This document shows, piece after piece, positions 17,078 to 24,695 of a DNA stretch of 57,516 nt. This DNA is from DASUMP01 sp036277635 (GTDB lineage: Bacteria > Actinomycetota > Acidimicrobiia > IMCC26256 > PALSA-610). The stretch covers positions 1 through 57,516 of the forward strand of contig DASUMP010000067.1 in the NCBI GenBank assembly GCA_036277635.1. The letters are read 5' to 3'. Positions within the stretch are counted from its first letter, which is position 1. Each line of letters starts with the position of its first letter. The notes beneath the pieces are model-generated. The model ran no database searches. It saw only the letters and a list, made by a program, of their open reading frames with translations, and had not been told where the DNA came from. The position numbers and the translations under genes were made by a program.

Positions 17078-18003
17078 GGCGCCCTCCATGGTCGTTCCTC
17101 GGCACGCACGGCGAAGTAGAGCTCCTCGAGCGACGGCTGGCGCGGCTCGACGCGCGTGATGCGCACCCCGGCGGCAACGAGCGCGCCGACCAGCTCGGGG
17201 ACGCGTTCAGGTCGGTCGATGCCGACCGTGGCCACGCCGTCGCGGTGGTAGTTCACGACCCCCGGGAGCGCGGCGACCCGGTCGAGGCCGGCGGGGTCCT
17301 CGGCGTCGAGCACCACGACCGACGACGTGAAGTAGCGGCGGACGAGCTCGGCCGGCGCGCCGGCGACGAGCGTGTGCCCGCGGTCCATCACCATGATCCG
17401 GTCGGCGAGGCCCTCCGCCTCCAGCAGCAGATGGGTGCTCATCAGCACGGCGGTGCCGTCGGCCGTCAGCTCACGGATCAACGAGAGCACCGCGCGCGAC
17501 GACTCGGGGTCGAGTCCCGCCGTGGGCTCGTCGAGCAACAACAGCTCCGGACGGTGCAGCGTGGCGCGCGCCAGCGCGAGGCGCGCCCGCATCCCGGTCG
17601 AGTAGCCGCCGACGCGCCGCCCGAGCGCGTCGAGGATCCCGAACCGCGCCGCGGCGTGCTCGATCGCGACGTCGGGATCGCTCACCTCCCACAGGCTCGC
17701 GGCGTACCGGAGGTTGTCGTCGCCGGTGAGGCGGTCGTACAACGCCGGTCGCGCCGGAACGACCCCGCACCGTCGCCGGACCTCGGCGCCGTCGACCAGC
17801 GGATCCAGACCGAAGACCCGAACCGTCCCCGAGTCGGCGGGCAGCGCGCCGGTGACGACGCGCAGCGCGGTCGTCTTCCCCGCACCGTTCGGACCGAGCA
17901 GCATCGTCACAGTGCCCGGCGGCGCGTCGAGGCTGAACCCCGCGAGTGCGAGGACGTCACCGAACGAGCGCACGACGCGATCCAACGACACGACGGCGGT
18001 CAC
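17074..18003 (-). CDS. ABC transporter ATP-binding protein
   Basis: The ATPase of the ABC-2 exporter, 309 residues from the GTG at 18003. Walker A is GPNGAGKTT, the signature is YSTGMRARLALA (a degenerate LSGGQ, as in DrrA/NodI-type ATPases), Walker B is LLLLDEPTAGLD and the switch histidine follows in MSTHLLLE. A C-terminal domain of about 90 residues after the H-loop resembles that of drug-resistance exporters. An in-frame GTG at 18051 would add a basic, low-complexity N-terminus not seen in the family, so 18003 is chosen. It is co-translated with the permease and lies divergent to tRNA-Cys. Confidence 0.92.
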   Translation of the reverse strand: MTAVVSLDRVVRSFGDVLALAGFSLDAPPGTVTMLLGPNGAGKTTALRVVTGALPADSGTVRVFGLDPLVDGAEVRRRCGVVPARPALYDRLTGDDNLRYAASLWEVSDPDVAIEHAAARFGILDALGRRVGGYSTGMRARLALARATLHRPELLLLDEPTAGLDPESSRAVLSLIRELTADGTAVLMSTHLLLEAEGLADRIMVMDRGHTLVAGAPAELVRRYFTSSVVVLDAEDPAGLDRVAALPGVVNYHRDGVATVGIDRPERVPELVGALVAAGVRITRVEPRQPSLEELYFAVRAEERPWRAP

Positions 18004-18093
18004 GACCGGCGAGGGTATGCGCGCCGCGCGGGGACTCCGGACCGCGCGCACGGACCGTGCGCGAGCGACGACGGACTACGCTGCCCGGTTCCT

Positions 18094-18165
18094 GGCGGCG
18101 TAGCCGAGTGGCTCAGGCAAGGGTCTGCAAAACCCTGGACGCGGGTTCAATTCCCGCCGCCGCCT
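18094..18165 (+). tRNA. tRNA-Cys (anticodon GCA)
   Basis: All four arms fold: acceptor GGCGGCG (18094-18100) with CGCCGCC (18158-18164), a GCC/GGC D stem, anticodon stem AGGGT/ACCCT with loop CTGCAAA (anticodon GCA at 18127-18129), and T stem GCGGG/CCCGC around TTCAATT. The discriminator is T, the known identity base for cysteine tRNA. CCA is not encoded. A TACGCT -10 candidate at 18077-18082 lies 11 bases upstream. Confidence 0.96.
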
Positions 18166-18248
18166 CTCTTCCGGCTGATCCCGTGGTGGTGGTGCGCCGG
18201 ACGTGCGATCGTCGACCTCCGAAGCGTCCGCGCGCCCCGACCCACGAA

Positions 18249-18275
18249 GGTTTCGGGGGTCGCGCGAGCGGGAAC
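18249..18275 (+). promoter_or_regulatory. Sigma-B/F-type promoter for DUF6458 gene
   Basis: GGTTT at 18249-18253 and GGGAAC at 18270-18275 are separated by 16 bases, matching the GGTTT-N15-17-GGGTA pattern known for actinobacterial SigF/SigB. The start would be about 40 bases before the ATG at 18324. It is one of three such promoters next to the sigma gene at 18646-19434. Confidence 0.55.
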
Positions 18276-18323
18276 CGACGATGCACGAGGGCACGCCTGG
18301 TGCCCTGGCATCGGAGGAACACC

Positions 18324-18542
18324 ATGGGTATCGGAGTCAGCATCTTCTTCCTGGCGGTCGGCGCCATCCTCGCGTTCGCTGTGAACGCGGAGGTCTCCGG
18401 GCTCGAGCTCGAGACCGTCGGCTGGATCCTGATGGGGATCGGAGCGCTCGGCCTGCTCTTGTCGATGGTCTTCTGGAGCACGTGGGGAGGCTTCAGCGGT
18501 GGGCGTCGCGAGGTCGTGACGCACCGCGAAGAAGTGATCTGA
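18324..18542 (+). CDS. DUF6458 small two-TM membrane protein
   Basis: A 72-residue membrane protein with two hydrophobic helices, IFFLAVGAILAFAV near residues 7-20 and VGWILMGIGALGLLLSMVFW near 33-52, and a charged tail ending REVVTHREEVI. The sequence fits the DUF6458 family of actinobacteria; its function is unknown. A GGAGG ribosome site lies at 18313-18317, seven bases before the ATG. The sigma-B/F-like promoter at 18249 suggests stress or stationary-phase expression. A strong double hairpin follows the gene. Confidence 0.85.
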   Translation: MGIGVSIFFLAVGAILAFAVNAEVSGLELETVGWILMGIGALGLLLSMVFWSTWGGFSGGRREVVTHREEVI

Positions 18543-18547
18543 CAACG

Positions 18548-18607
18548 CGCTCGCGACGCGAGCGTGCGTGCACCGACGTGTCCCGGGCCGGGTGGGCCGG
18601 GACACGT
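18548..18607. terminator. Two tandem hairpins, bidirectional terminator
   Basis: The first hairpin is CGCTCGC/GCGAGCG with a 3-base loop (18548-18564). The second has 11 perfect pairs, ACGTGTCCCGG (18576-18586) with CCGGGACACGT (18597-18607), around a 10-base loop. They lie between the convergent ends of the DUF6458 gene (18542) and the sigma gene (18646). No U-tract, as usual in high-GC genomes. Confidence 0.75.
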
Positions 18608-18645
18608 TCGCGTCTGGCGCCGGCTGCCCGCGCTGACCGAGACGA

Positions 18646-19434
18646 TCAGTCGTCGCGGTCGCGGTCGTCGTCGTCGAGGACGCCCCGCAGCTCGGCGAGG
18701 CTGCGACGGAGCAGGCGGGACACGTGCATCTGGCTGATCCCGAGCTCGGCGGCGATCTCGCTCTGGGTCAGGTCCTCGAAGAAGCGCAGCCGCACGATCG
18801 TGGCCTCGCGCTCGGGGAGCGTGGCGAGGAGCTGGTCGAGCAAGACACCCCGTTCGGTGTCGGCGGAAGGGTCGTGTCCCATGCGGCGTTCGATCGGTGA
18901 ACGGTCGTCATCGGTCGAGAACGCGGACATCGGCGTCGCTCGGTACGCCGCCGCCGCTTCCATCGCTGTGAGCACGTCGTCGGTGCTCACGTCGAGATGC
19001 GCGGCCAGCTCGGGCAGCGTCGGCGTGCGCCCGAGGCGCTGGTGCAGCGTGTCCGTCGCGGCGTGTAGCTGCATGCGCAGCTCCTGCGCCCGACGGGGAA
19101 CGCGCACCGACCAGGTCTTGTCGCGGAAGTGCCGCTTGAGCTCGCCGGTGATGGTCGGGCTGGCGAACCCGATGAACGCGATCCCTCGCTCGGGGTCGAA
19201 CCGTTCGACCGCCTTCAGCAAGCCGAGGGTCGCGACCTGGACGAGATCGTCGAGGGGCTCGCCGCGGTCGGCGTACTGACGGGCGAGCCGTTCGGCGATG
19301 CCGCGGTGCTCCTCGACGAGCGCGTTGCGCAGGCGCCGATCACCGGTGCGCCGGTACTCGACGAACCGGGCGAGGACCTGAGCGTCGAGCTCGGCTCGTT
19401 CCGCGAGCGCATCCTCACCGGAGCCGCGACCCAT
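18646..19434 (-). CDS. RNA polymerase sigma factor, SigB/SigF type
   Basis: A 262-residue group-3 sigma-70 factor. Region 2 is GLLKAVERFDPERGIAFIGF followed by ITGELKRHFRDKTWSVRVPR; region 3 is LGRTPTLPELAAHLDVS; region 4 contains LPEREATIVRLRFFEDLTQS and the helix-turn-helix EIAAELGISQMHVSRLLRRS. This is the layout of SigB/SigF general-stress sigma factors. The ATG at 19434 is six bases past the stop of the anti-sigma gene, so the two are co-transcribed, the common partner arrangement. Three promoters of the matching GGTTT/GGG(T/A)A type lie within 2.5 kb, suggesting a local regulon that includes small membrane proteins. Confidence 0.93.
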   Translation of the reverse strand: MGRGSGEDALAERAELDAQVLARFVEYRRTGDRRLRNALVEEHRGIAERLARQYADRGEPLDDLVQVATLGLLKAVERFDPERGIAFIGFASPTITGELKRHFRDKTWSVRVPRRAQELRMQLHAATDTLHQRLGRTPTLPELAAHLDVSTDDVLTAMEAAAAYRATPMSAFSTDDDRSPIERRMGHDPSADTERGVLLDQLLATLPEREATIVRLRFFEDLTQSEIAAELGISQMHVSRLLRRSLAELRGVLDDDDRDRDD

Positions 19435-19439
19435 CGGAC

Positions 19440-19823
19440 TCAGGCGTGCTGTCGGGTCTTGCGCAGCGTGAAGTACGCGGTGCCGTCGCCGTCGACCCCG
19501 AGGTCGTGTGCGTCGGCGACCGTGGACAGGATCTGCGCGGTCAGCAGCGAGATCTCGGGCGGTGCGGTACCGGCGTCGACGCGAGCGGTGCCGCGCACCA
19601 ACAGTGTCGCCTCGTCGACGACTTCGTAGGCGAGGCTGAGCGACTCGGAGGCCCCGTGTTCGAGCAGCAGCACGCACAGCTCGTCGACCGCGATGCGAAG
19701 GTCTTCGATCTCGTCGAGGTCGAACGCGAGGCGTCCGGCGATGCCGGACGCGACGAGCCGGGCCAGCTGGACGTGTTCGGTGCTCGCCGGGATGACGAGT
19801 GTCACGGCATCGGTCACGAGCAC
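19440..19823 (-). CDS. Anti-sigma factor, RsbW-like ATPase domain
   Basis: A 127-residue protein of the GHKL/HATPase_c RsbW-SpoIIAB type. The helix DLRIAVDELCVLLLEHG occupies the place of the N-box, and beta-strands follow (ATLLVRGTARV, TAYFTLRK). The glycine-rich ATP-lid region is poor, ending LGVDGDGTAYF, so ATP binding or kinase activity may be weak. It should bind and hold the sigma factor encoded six bases downstream until an unphosphorylated STAS protein competes. The start is a GTG or nearby codon at 19823 behind AGGACGG; a TAGCGT -10 candidate sits about 40 bases upstream. Partner assignment rests on adjacency. Confidence 0.82.
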   Translation of the reverse strand: MLVTDAVTLVIPASTEHVQLARLVASGIAGRLAFDLDEIEDLRIAVDELCVLLLEHGASESLSLAYEVVDEATLLVRGTARVDAGTAPPEISLLTAQILSTVADAHDLGVDGDGTAYFTLRKTRQHA

Positions 19824-19927
19824 TGCCGTCCTGTTCGGATCACGGTTGCTGTCGAGACGCTATCCGACCCACGTGTCGCGCGCGGACGCTCGTTGCAGCG
19901 CTCCGCAGTGTCGGAAGTCGCAGACGA

Positions 19928-20071
19928 TCAGGTGAACACGCTCACGCCGCCGGGCCCGATGAGGAGCCCGATGACCACGAGCACGATCCCGTACAACACG
20001 GCGCCTCGGACCGCGGCGACGATGCCCGCCACGACCAGGATCACCGCGAGAAGCCAGAGCAAGAACGCCAT
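19928..20071 (-). CDS. 47-residue GPGGVSVF-type small membrane protein
   Basis: This small gene runs from ATG 20071 to TGA at 19930-19928. It encodes two hydrophobic helices, FLLWLLAVILVVAGIVAAV and VLYGIVLVVIGLLIGPGG, ending in GPGGVSVFT. The ending is characteristic of a widespread actinobacterial family of tiny two-helix proteins with no assigned function. A perfect SigF-type promoter, GGTTT-N16-GGGTAC, lies 66-92 bases upstream on the same strand. It is separated from the anti-sigma gene by about 100 bases, so it has its own promoter. Short length alone would make it doubtful; the hydrophobic pattern, ending motif and promoter support it. Confidence 0.75.
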   Translation of the reverse strand: MAFLLWLLAVILVVAGIVAAVRGAVLYGIVLVVIGLLIGPGGVSVFT

Positions 20072-20136
20072 GTCGCTTCGCCTCTCGTCGCTCACCCAGC
20101 GCTGCTGGGGAGGTCGGTGTCGGATGCACCCGTGCG

Positions 20137-20163
20137 GTACCCAGCGTGGAACGGAGCGAAACC
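20137..20163 (-). promoter_or_regulatory. Sigma-B/F-type promoter for the 47-residue protein
   Basis: On the minus strand GGTTT (20163-20159), a 16-base spacer and GGGTAC (20142-20137) match the actinobacterial SigF consensus without mismatch. Transcription would start about 60 bases before the ATG at 20071. A plus-strand TAGCAT (20169-20174) for the STAS gene lies next to it. Confidence 0.65.
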
Positions 20164-20259
20164 GGCGCTAGCATCTCGGGGTCCACCCGTCGTCGGACGC
20201 CGGCGCGTCGCGATCGAGTCGTGATCGCGCCGGCGGTTCGTACCCGCCCGGGAGTCCGA

Positions 20260-20556
20260 GTGCAGATCGACGTCCAAGAGAGCAGCGGCAACGTGGTCGT
20301 CGCGGTGGTCGGTGAGATCGACGCGCACACCTGTGGCGATCTCGCGGCTGCGCTCGAGCGGGTGATCGAGAGCGGGGCGCAGGCGGTCACCCTCGACGTC
20401 GCCGGGGTCGAGTTCATCGACTCGTCCGGGTTGCGGGTCCTGATCCAGGCCAACGAGCGCCTCGAGCCGGGTCGACTCGGTCTGCGGGCACCGAACGAGA
20501 CGTTCCGGCGCCTCCTCGAGATCACCGGTCTGCACGACGTCTTCCCGACGGAGTGA
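20260..20556 (+). CDS. STAS-domain anti-sigma factor antagonist
   Basis: A 98-residue single STAS domain of the RsbV/SpoIIAA type. VVVAVVGEIDAHTCGDL opens the fold and FIDSSGLRVL carries the phospho-acceptor serine (Ser55 or Ser56). Unphosphorylated, it would bind the anti-sigma factor and free the sigma factor; phosphorylation would switch it off. The GTG at 20260 is preceded by GGGAG at 20250-20254 and gives the standard N-terminus; an in-frame GTG at 20221 has no such site. With the sigma and anti-sigma genes 0.4-1.6 kb away it completes a partner-switching set. Upstream sensors or phosphatases are not in the window. Confidence 0.9.
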   Translation: MQIDVQESSGNVVVAVVGEIDAHTCGDLAAALERVIESGAQAVTLDVAGVEFIDSSGLRVLIQANERLEPGRLGLRAPNETFRRLLEITGLHDVFPTE

Positions 20557-20576
20557 CCCCGGGCGACCCGCGGCAC

Positions 20577-21074
20577 TCAGCGGGCGGGGTTCTCGTCGTC
20601 TCGGCTGAAGCTCACGAGCGGCATGTACAGCCAGGTCCACGTCATCAACGCGCCGACCAGTGTGACGCCGATCGTGGCGACGGTGTCGTCGAAGACGAGT
20701 GACGTCACGAGGAACGACGACGCGATCAGCGCGACTCCGAACGCGCCGGTTCCGGCGATGCTGAGGTGGACCGCGGTCATGAGGTGGCGGTACGAACGCC
20801 GAGCGACGCCGTCGATCGGCGCTCGCATGCGCTGGTGCACGCTCGGTGCGATCAGGAGCACCGACGCGATCGCCGCGGTCACGAACGACAGGTAGTACAC
20901 GTTTTCCTGCGTCTCGGTGAGGTCGGCGAAGCGCGACTGGAAGGGGAGCGCGAGCAAGAACGCGAACAGCACCTGGACCCCGGGGAGGGTGGTGCGCAGA
21001 CCCTCGAGGAGCGAGCGGAACCGCTCTTCGACTTCTTCGTCGGATGCGGGGGGATGCGTCGAGCCGGTGGCCAT
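20577..21074 (-). CDS. DUF6328 family membrane protein
   Basis: A 165-residue integral membrane protein with about four helices: LPGVQVLFAFLLALPF, YYLSFVTAAIASVLLIAPS, the AVHLSIAGTGAFGVALIASS stretch and TIGVTLVGALMTWTWLYMPL. The LPGVQVLFAFLL start after an acidic leader is the mark of DUF6328, a family of unknown function seen near stress genes in actinobacteria. The ATG at 21074 is chosen because a SigF-like promoter (21109-21084) would start transcription just three or four bases before it, upstream alternatives being untranscribed. It converges with the STAS gene. Confidence 0.82.
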   Translation of the reverse strand: MATGSTHPPASDEEVEERFRSLLEGLRTTLPGVQVLFAFLLALPFQSRFADLTETQENVYYLSFVTAAIASVLLIAPSVHQRMRAPIDGVARRSYRHLMTAVHLSIAGTGAFGVALIASSFLVTSLVFDDTVATIGVTLVGALMTWTWLYMPLVSFSRDDENPAR

Positions 21075-21083
21075 GGGCCGCAC

Positions 21084-21109
21084 CTACCCACCGCGCCGGC
21101 GTCGCAACC
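21084..21109 (-). promoter_or_regulatory. Sigma-B/F-like promoter for DUF6328 gene
   Basis: On the minus strand GGTTG (21109-21105), a 15-base spacer and GGGTAG (21089-21084) fit the SigF pattern with one -35 change. The expected start is almost at the ATG 21074, giving a nearly leaderless mRNA. Confidence 0.5.
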
Positions 21110-21117
21110 GCGCGCCG

Positions 21118-21912
21118 TCAGATCTCCGGGGTCGGCACGGTGAAGGCGGGGTGCTCGACGCCACCGTCGACTTCCAGCACCTTGCCGGTGACCCACGACG
21201 CGGCGGGGGACGCCAAGTAGACGACCGCCGCCGCGATGTCGTCGACCGTGCCCACGCGTCGCATCGGCGTGTTCTCCTCCAGCTGGCGTCGTACCGACTC
21301 GTCGGTGAGGACCATCTCCAACGCCGACGTTTCCACCCCGCCGACCTCGATCGCGTTGATCCGCACCTTCGGTGCGAGCTCGGGTGCCATGAGTCGGGTC
21401 ATGAACGACAGCGCGGCCTTCGCGGTCCCGTACGCGGTGAACGCGGGCTGCACCATGCTCGCGGCGCGCGAAGAGATGTTGACGATCGCGCCACCCCCGG
21501 CGGTCTCGATCATCCGAGGCACCGCGAGTCGGGTGAGCAGGAACGCGCTCGTCACGTTGAAGCGCAGCGCCGCCTCGAAGTTCTTCTCGCTCGTCTGGAG
21601 CAGCGGGACGGGCAACCAGCCACCCGCGTTGTTCACCAGGATGTCGAGTCGCCCGAAGCGCGCGACGGTGGTGTCAATGAGACGTTCGAGATCGTCGTGT
21701 GCGGTGACGTCGCAGACGACGGCGAGCGCGTCGCGGCCGCGTGCGCGCACGTGCGCGGCGGTCTCGTCGATCTGCTGCTGGGTGCGCGCCGCACACACCA
21801 CGTGCGCACCCGCGTCGGCGAGGGCTCGCGCACACCCAGCGCCGATGCCGCGACCGGCGCCGGTCACGATCGCGACCTGATCCGTGACGGCGAAGCGGTC
21901 GAGGATCGACAT
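21118..21912 (-). CDS. Short-chain dehydrogenase/reductase
   Basis: A 264-residue classical SDR. TGAGRGIG starts about residue 15, NNAGG follows the fourth strand, NISSRAAS carries the catalytic serine and YGTAKAAL the Tyr-x3-Lys. The C-terminal DDIAAAVVYLASPAASWVTGKVLEVDGG is typical of FabG-like enzymes. It would oxidise or reduce an alcohol/ketone using NAD(P). The ATG at 21912 gives the normal N-terminus. It is divergent from the LLM flavoprotein gene, and the shared 157-base region holds a KstR-like operator, so both may respond to a steroid-type CoA inducer. That link is inference; the SDR fold is certain. Confidence 0.9.
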   Translation of the reverse strand: MSILDRFAVTDQVAIVTGAGRGIGAGCARALADAGAHVVCAARTQQQIDETAAHVRARGRDALAVVCDVTAHDDLERLIDTTVARFGRLDILVNNAGGWLPVPLLQTSEKNFEAALRFNVTSAFLLTRLAVPRMIETAGGGAIVNISSRAASMVQPAFTAYGTAKAALSFMTRLMAPELAPKVRINAIEVGGVETSALEMVLTDESVRRQLEENTPMRRVGTVDDIAAAVVYLASPAASWVTGKVLEVDGGVEHPAFTVPTPEI

Positions 21913-22006
21913 CGGAGCCTCCGGACGGGCGGGCGAGGGCCGTCGGACGGTAGCCGGGAGCCCCGCGCGACCCGGTGGTGGACAGCCGGGCTGGGCACCA
22001 CTAAAT

Positions 22007-22020
22007 TGAAACACGTTCTA
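22007..22020. promoter_or_regulatory. KstR-like operator between SDR and LLM genes
   Basis: TGAAACACGTTCTA fits the published KstR consensus TnnAACnnGTTnnA at every fixed position. The surrounding run is unusually A+T-rich for this window and may hold the promoter of the gene at 22070. KstR represses cholesterol-catabolic genes in mycobacteria and rhodococci. No kstR gene is in the window. Confidence 0.6.
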
Positions 22021-22069
22021 AAACGGTGGACGGCCGACGGCGGCCGGGACGCGTGAGCGAGGGCGGGCG

Positions 22070-23212
22070 ATGGGTCTCGAGTTCGGTCTGTTCTTGGGGG
22101 GCTACGTCCCCCGCTTGTTGAGCGGGAATCCCGTCTTCACCGAGCACGATCGCATCATGAGCGAGCTGCGCCTCTGCGAGGTCGCCGATCAACACGCGTG
22201 GAAGTACGCGTGGTTCACCGAGCACCACTTCCTCACCGAGTACTCGCACATCTCCGCGAACGAAGTGCTGATGCCGTACATCGCAGGTCGCACCGAACGC
22301 ATCCACGTCGGCAGCGGCATCATCAACATCACGCCCCCCGTCAACCACCCGGCGCGTGTCGCCGAGCGCGTCGCGATGATCGACCACATCTCCGGGGGCC
22401 GCTTCGAGTTCGGGACCGGGCGCGGATCCTCGACCACCGAGCAGGCCGGGTTCGGGATCACGGATCCCGAGCTCACGAAGGAGATGTTCGACGAGGTCGT
22501 CGGTGAGTTCAAGAAGATGTGGCGCGACGGCGAGTACTCGTTCGACGGGCGCTTCTTCTCGATGCCGTCCCGCAACGTCCTGCCCAAGCCGCACGTGAAG
22601 CCCCATCCTCCGATGTGGGTCGCGGCCGGGAACCCGGGCACGTTCGAGAAGGCCGCCCGGATGGGCCTCGGCGTCTTGTGCTTCACCGGTGGCTCGCCCG
22701 AGAAGATGGCGCCCCTCGTGGAGCTCTACAAGAAGACGATCGCCGACGCGGAGCCGGTCGGCGAGTACGTGAACAACAACGTCGCGGTCACGACGAGCTT
22801 CATGTGCTTGGAGGACAGCGGCGAAGCGCGCGAGTGGATGTCGCGGTCGGGGAACGGCCGCCAGCAGTCGCTCGTGTTCAAGTACCTCGACACCTTCCCG
22901 AGGCCCCCGTGGGTGCCCGAGTGGCCGACGGAGATCGCGGATCCGACCCTCGAGCAGATCGCGGCCGGCGCCGAGACCGGCGCCGCGATCGTCGGGACGC
23001 CCGACGAGTGCGCGGCGGGTGTCCAGAAGTGGGTCGACATCGGCGTCGACCAGCTCATCATGGGTCCGTCGGGCAGCGAGTACCCGCACGACCTGCTCGA
23101 ACGGGCGGTGAAGCTCTTCGGCGACGAGGTGATCCCACGCTTCGACACCGACCCCGAGCCCTCGACCGCCCGGTACCGCCGCGAGGCCGCGGCGCGGCTC
23201 GGCGTGGGCTAG
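22070..23212 (+). CDS. LLM-class flavin-dependent oxidoreductase (luciferase-like)
   Basis: A 380-residue luciferase-like monooxygenase family TIM barrel. WFTEHHFLTEYSHISANEV, IHVGSGIINITPPVNHPARV and GRFEFGTGRGS are the typical FMN or F420 binding blocks; the C-terminal GAAIVGTPDECAAGVQKW is also standard. It would use reduced flavin (FMNH2 or F420) for oxygenation or hydride transfer. EHHF near residue 50 points to the alkanal monooxygenase-like branch. The start is ATG 22070 behind a GAGGGCGGGCG stretch. The KstR-like site upstream and neighbouring SDR suggest a role in terpenoid or steroid catabolism, unproven. Confidence 0.9.
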   Translation: MGLEFGLFLGGYVPRLLSGNPVFTEHDRIMSELRLCEVADQHAWKYAWFTEHHFLTEYSHISANEVLMPYIAGRTERIHVGSGIINITPPVNHPARVAERVAMIDHISGGRFEFGTGRGSSTTEQAGFGITDPELTKEMFDEVVGEFKKMWRDGEYSFDGRFFSMPSRNVLPKPHVKPHPPMWVAAGNPGTFEKAARMGLGVLCFTGGSPEKMAPLVELYKKTIADAEPVGEYVNNNVAVTTSFMCLEDSGEAREWMSRSGNGRQQSLVFKYLDTFPRPPWVPEWPTEIADPTLEQIAAGAETGAAIVGTPDECAAGVQKWVDIGVDQLIMGPSGSEYPHDLLERAVKLFGDEVIPRFDTDPEPSTARYRREAAARLGVG

Positions 23213-23250
23213 TCGGGCGCGCGGGCGCGCTCGGCTGGCACGATGCGCTC

Positions 23251-23811
23251 GTGAGCGCGATCGACGACGCCGGACGCGACGACACGATCGACCCGTCCGA
23301 CGAGCTCGCGCTCCGAGCGTCGCTCCGGGCGGAGTGGCGGGCCGAGCAGGAAGCGCTCATCGACGACGCAGCCGAGGAGTGGCGGCACCAGCGCACGCTC
23401 GCGGAGGTCGCTCGGGAGTGCATGCACCGCGGCGACCGTGTCCGCGTCGTCGTGCGCGGTCACCAGCTGCACGGGGAGGTGCTCGAGGTCGGACACGACC
23501 TCCTCTCGCTGCGAACGGCGACCGGGCGCGTCGATGTGCACCTCGACGCGAGCGTGCCGGTGCTCGTGCAACCCGAGCGCGCGAAGAGCGGTGGCGCCCG
23601 CGACGTCGCGGGCGCGGGATCGTTCCGCAGTGCGTTGCTCGCACGGGAGACGAACGGCCCCGTCGTGCTCGGGACCACGATCGCCGACGACGCTCTCGAA
23701 GGGCGCCTCGTCGTCGGTCACGACCACGTGTGTGTGATCGACGACGAGCGCGAGACGTTCGTGCCGATCAGCGCGATCACGTTCGTGGGATCGCGCTCCG
23801 TTGCGCGGTGA
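23251..23811 (+). CDS. Conserved actinobacterial protein with Sm-like/beta-barrel core
   Basis: A 186-residue protein I do not recognise by name. After a charged helical region (EWRAEQEALIDDAAEEWRHQ, residues about 30-50) comes a compact beta segment, GDRVRVVVRGHQLHGEVLEV followed by DLLSLRTATGRVDVHLD, shaped like an Sm or PRC-type barrel. A second half ends with VVGHDHVCVIDDERETFVPI. There is no signal peptide or membrane helix. Start GTG 23251 gives the normal charged N-terminus; no strong ribosome site is visible. It lies between LLM and SDR genes and 1.3 kb from the Tad locus; I have the impression that related proteins lie near BldC-like and CpaB genes in other Acidimicrobiia, but this is only recollection. 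Confidence 0.65.
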   Translation: MSAIDDAGRDDTIDPSDELALRASLRAEWRAEQEALIDDAAEEWRHQRTLAEVARECMHRGDRVRVVVRGHQLHGEVLEVGHDLLSLRTATGRVDVHLDASVPVLVQPERAKSGGARDVAGAGSFRSALLARETNGPVVLGTTIADDALEGRLVVGHDHVCVIDDERETFVPISAITFVGSRSVAR

Positions 23812-23820
23812 TGGCTGTCG

Positions 23821-24678
23821 TCAGCGCCCGGTGGATCGGATCAGGTCCTCGGAGACGTCCCAGAGTCGCCGCGCCGCCGCGTCGTCGCGCGCCGCGGTCG
23901 AGGGCCGCACCGGCCGACACTTCACGAAGTACTCACCGGTCGTCGCCGCGAGCTCGGGTGCGCTGGCGAGGTGGATCGAGGTGCGTGCTCCCGCCGCCGC
24001 GCTGATCGCGAACGGGCGTCCGATCACGACGCCGACATTGCCCATGAGATCGGTGTCGCCGTCTCGCGCGAAGCGACTCGCCACGTTGCCGGGGTGCAGC
24101 GAGTTCGCGGTGACGCCGGTTCCCGCCAAGCGTCGCGCGAGCTCGCGGGCCATGAGGATGTTCGCGAGCTTGGAGCGTCCGTAGGCGACGAAGCCGCGGT
24201 AGCGCCGCTCGTTCTGCAGGTCGTCGAAGTCGAGTCCGTCACGGGCGAACTTGTGCGCGACCGACGAGACGTTGACGATCCGAGCCGGAGCGCTCGCGCG
24301 GAGCCGATCGAGCAGGCGGGACGTGAGCAGGAAGTGCCCGAGGTGGTTGACGCCGAACGTCGTCTCGAAGCCTTCGGCGGTGGTGGTGCGTCGCTTCAGG
24401 ATGAGCCCGGCGTTGTTGACGAGCACGTGCACGGCGGCGTGATCGGCGAGCACGCGATCCGCGAAGCGGTCGATCGAGGCGAAGCTCGCCAGGTCGAGGT
24501 CGGCCAGCTCGAAGCTCGCGCCACCGGCGCGTTCGCGGGCGTTCGCCAGCGCCTGCGCGCCGCGGTGGGGATCGCGCGCGCAGAGGACGACATGGGCACC
24601 CATCTGCCCGAGCTCGACGGCTGTCTCGAAACCGATGCCGCTGTTCGCGCCGGTGACGATGACGACGCGACCGATCAT
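23821..24678 (-). CDS. SDR of the retinol dehydrogenase/WWOX-like branch
   Basis: A 285-residue SDR. VVIVTGANSGIGFETAVEL opens the NADP site, CARDPHRG gives the arginine typical of NADP preference, VNNAG follows, and NVSSVAHKFA plus YGRSKLANIL carry the catalytic Ser, Tyr and Lys. NHLGHFLLT and HPGNVASRF are hallmarks of the RDH11/WWOX-like group, which reduce retinal-like or other lipophilic carbonyls. The ATG 24678 gives the usual start. It converges with the gene at 23251-23811 with only nine bases between the two stops. Substrate unknown. Confidence 0.88.
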   Translation of the reverse strand: MIGRVVIVTGANSGIGFETAVELGQMGAHVVLCARDPHRGAQALANARERAGGASFELADLDLASFASIDRFADRVLADHAAVHVLVNNAGLILKRRTTTAEGFETTFGVNHLGHFLLTSRLLDRLRASAPARIVNVSSVAHKFARDGLDFDDLQNERRYRGFVAYGRSKLANILMARELARRLAGTGVTANSLHPGNVASRFARDGDTDLMGNVGVVIGRPFAISAAAGARTSIHLASAPELAATTGEYFVKCRPVRPSTAARDDAAARRLWDVSEDLIRSTGR

Positions 24679-24695
24679 CGGCGCGTCGACGCGGG

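Noticed and set aside
18003..18051. Upstream GTG start for the ABC ATPase
   Set aside because: It would add 16 residues of Arg/Ala/Pro-rich sequence absent from the family and lies close to the tRNA promoter; the GTG at 18003 suits the fold.
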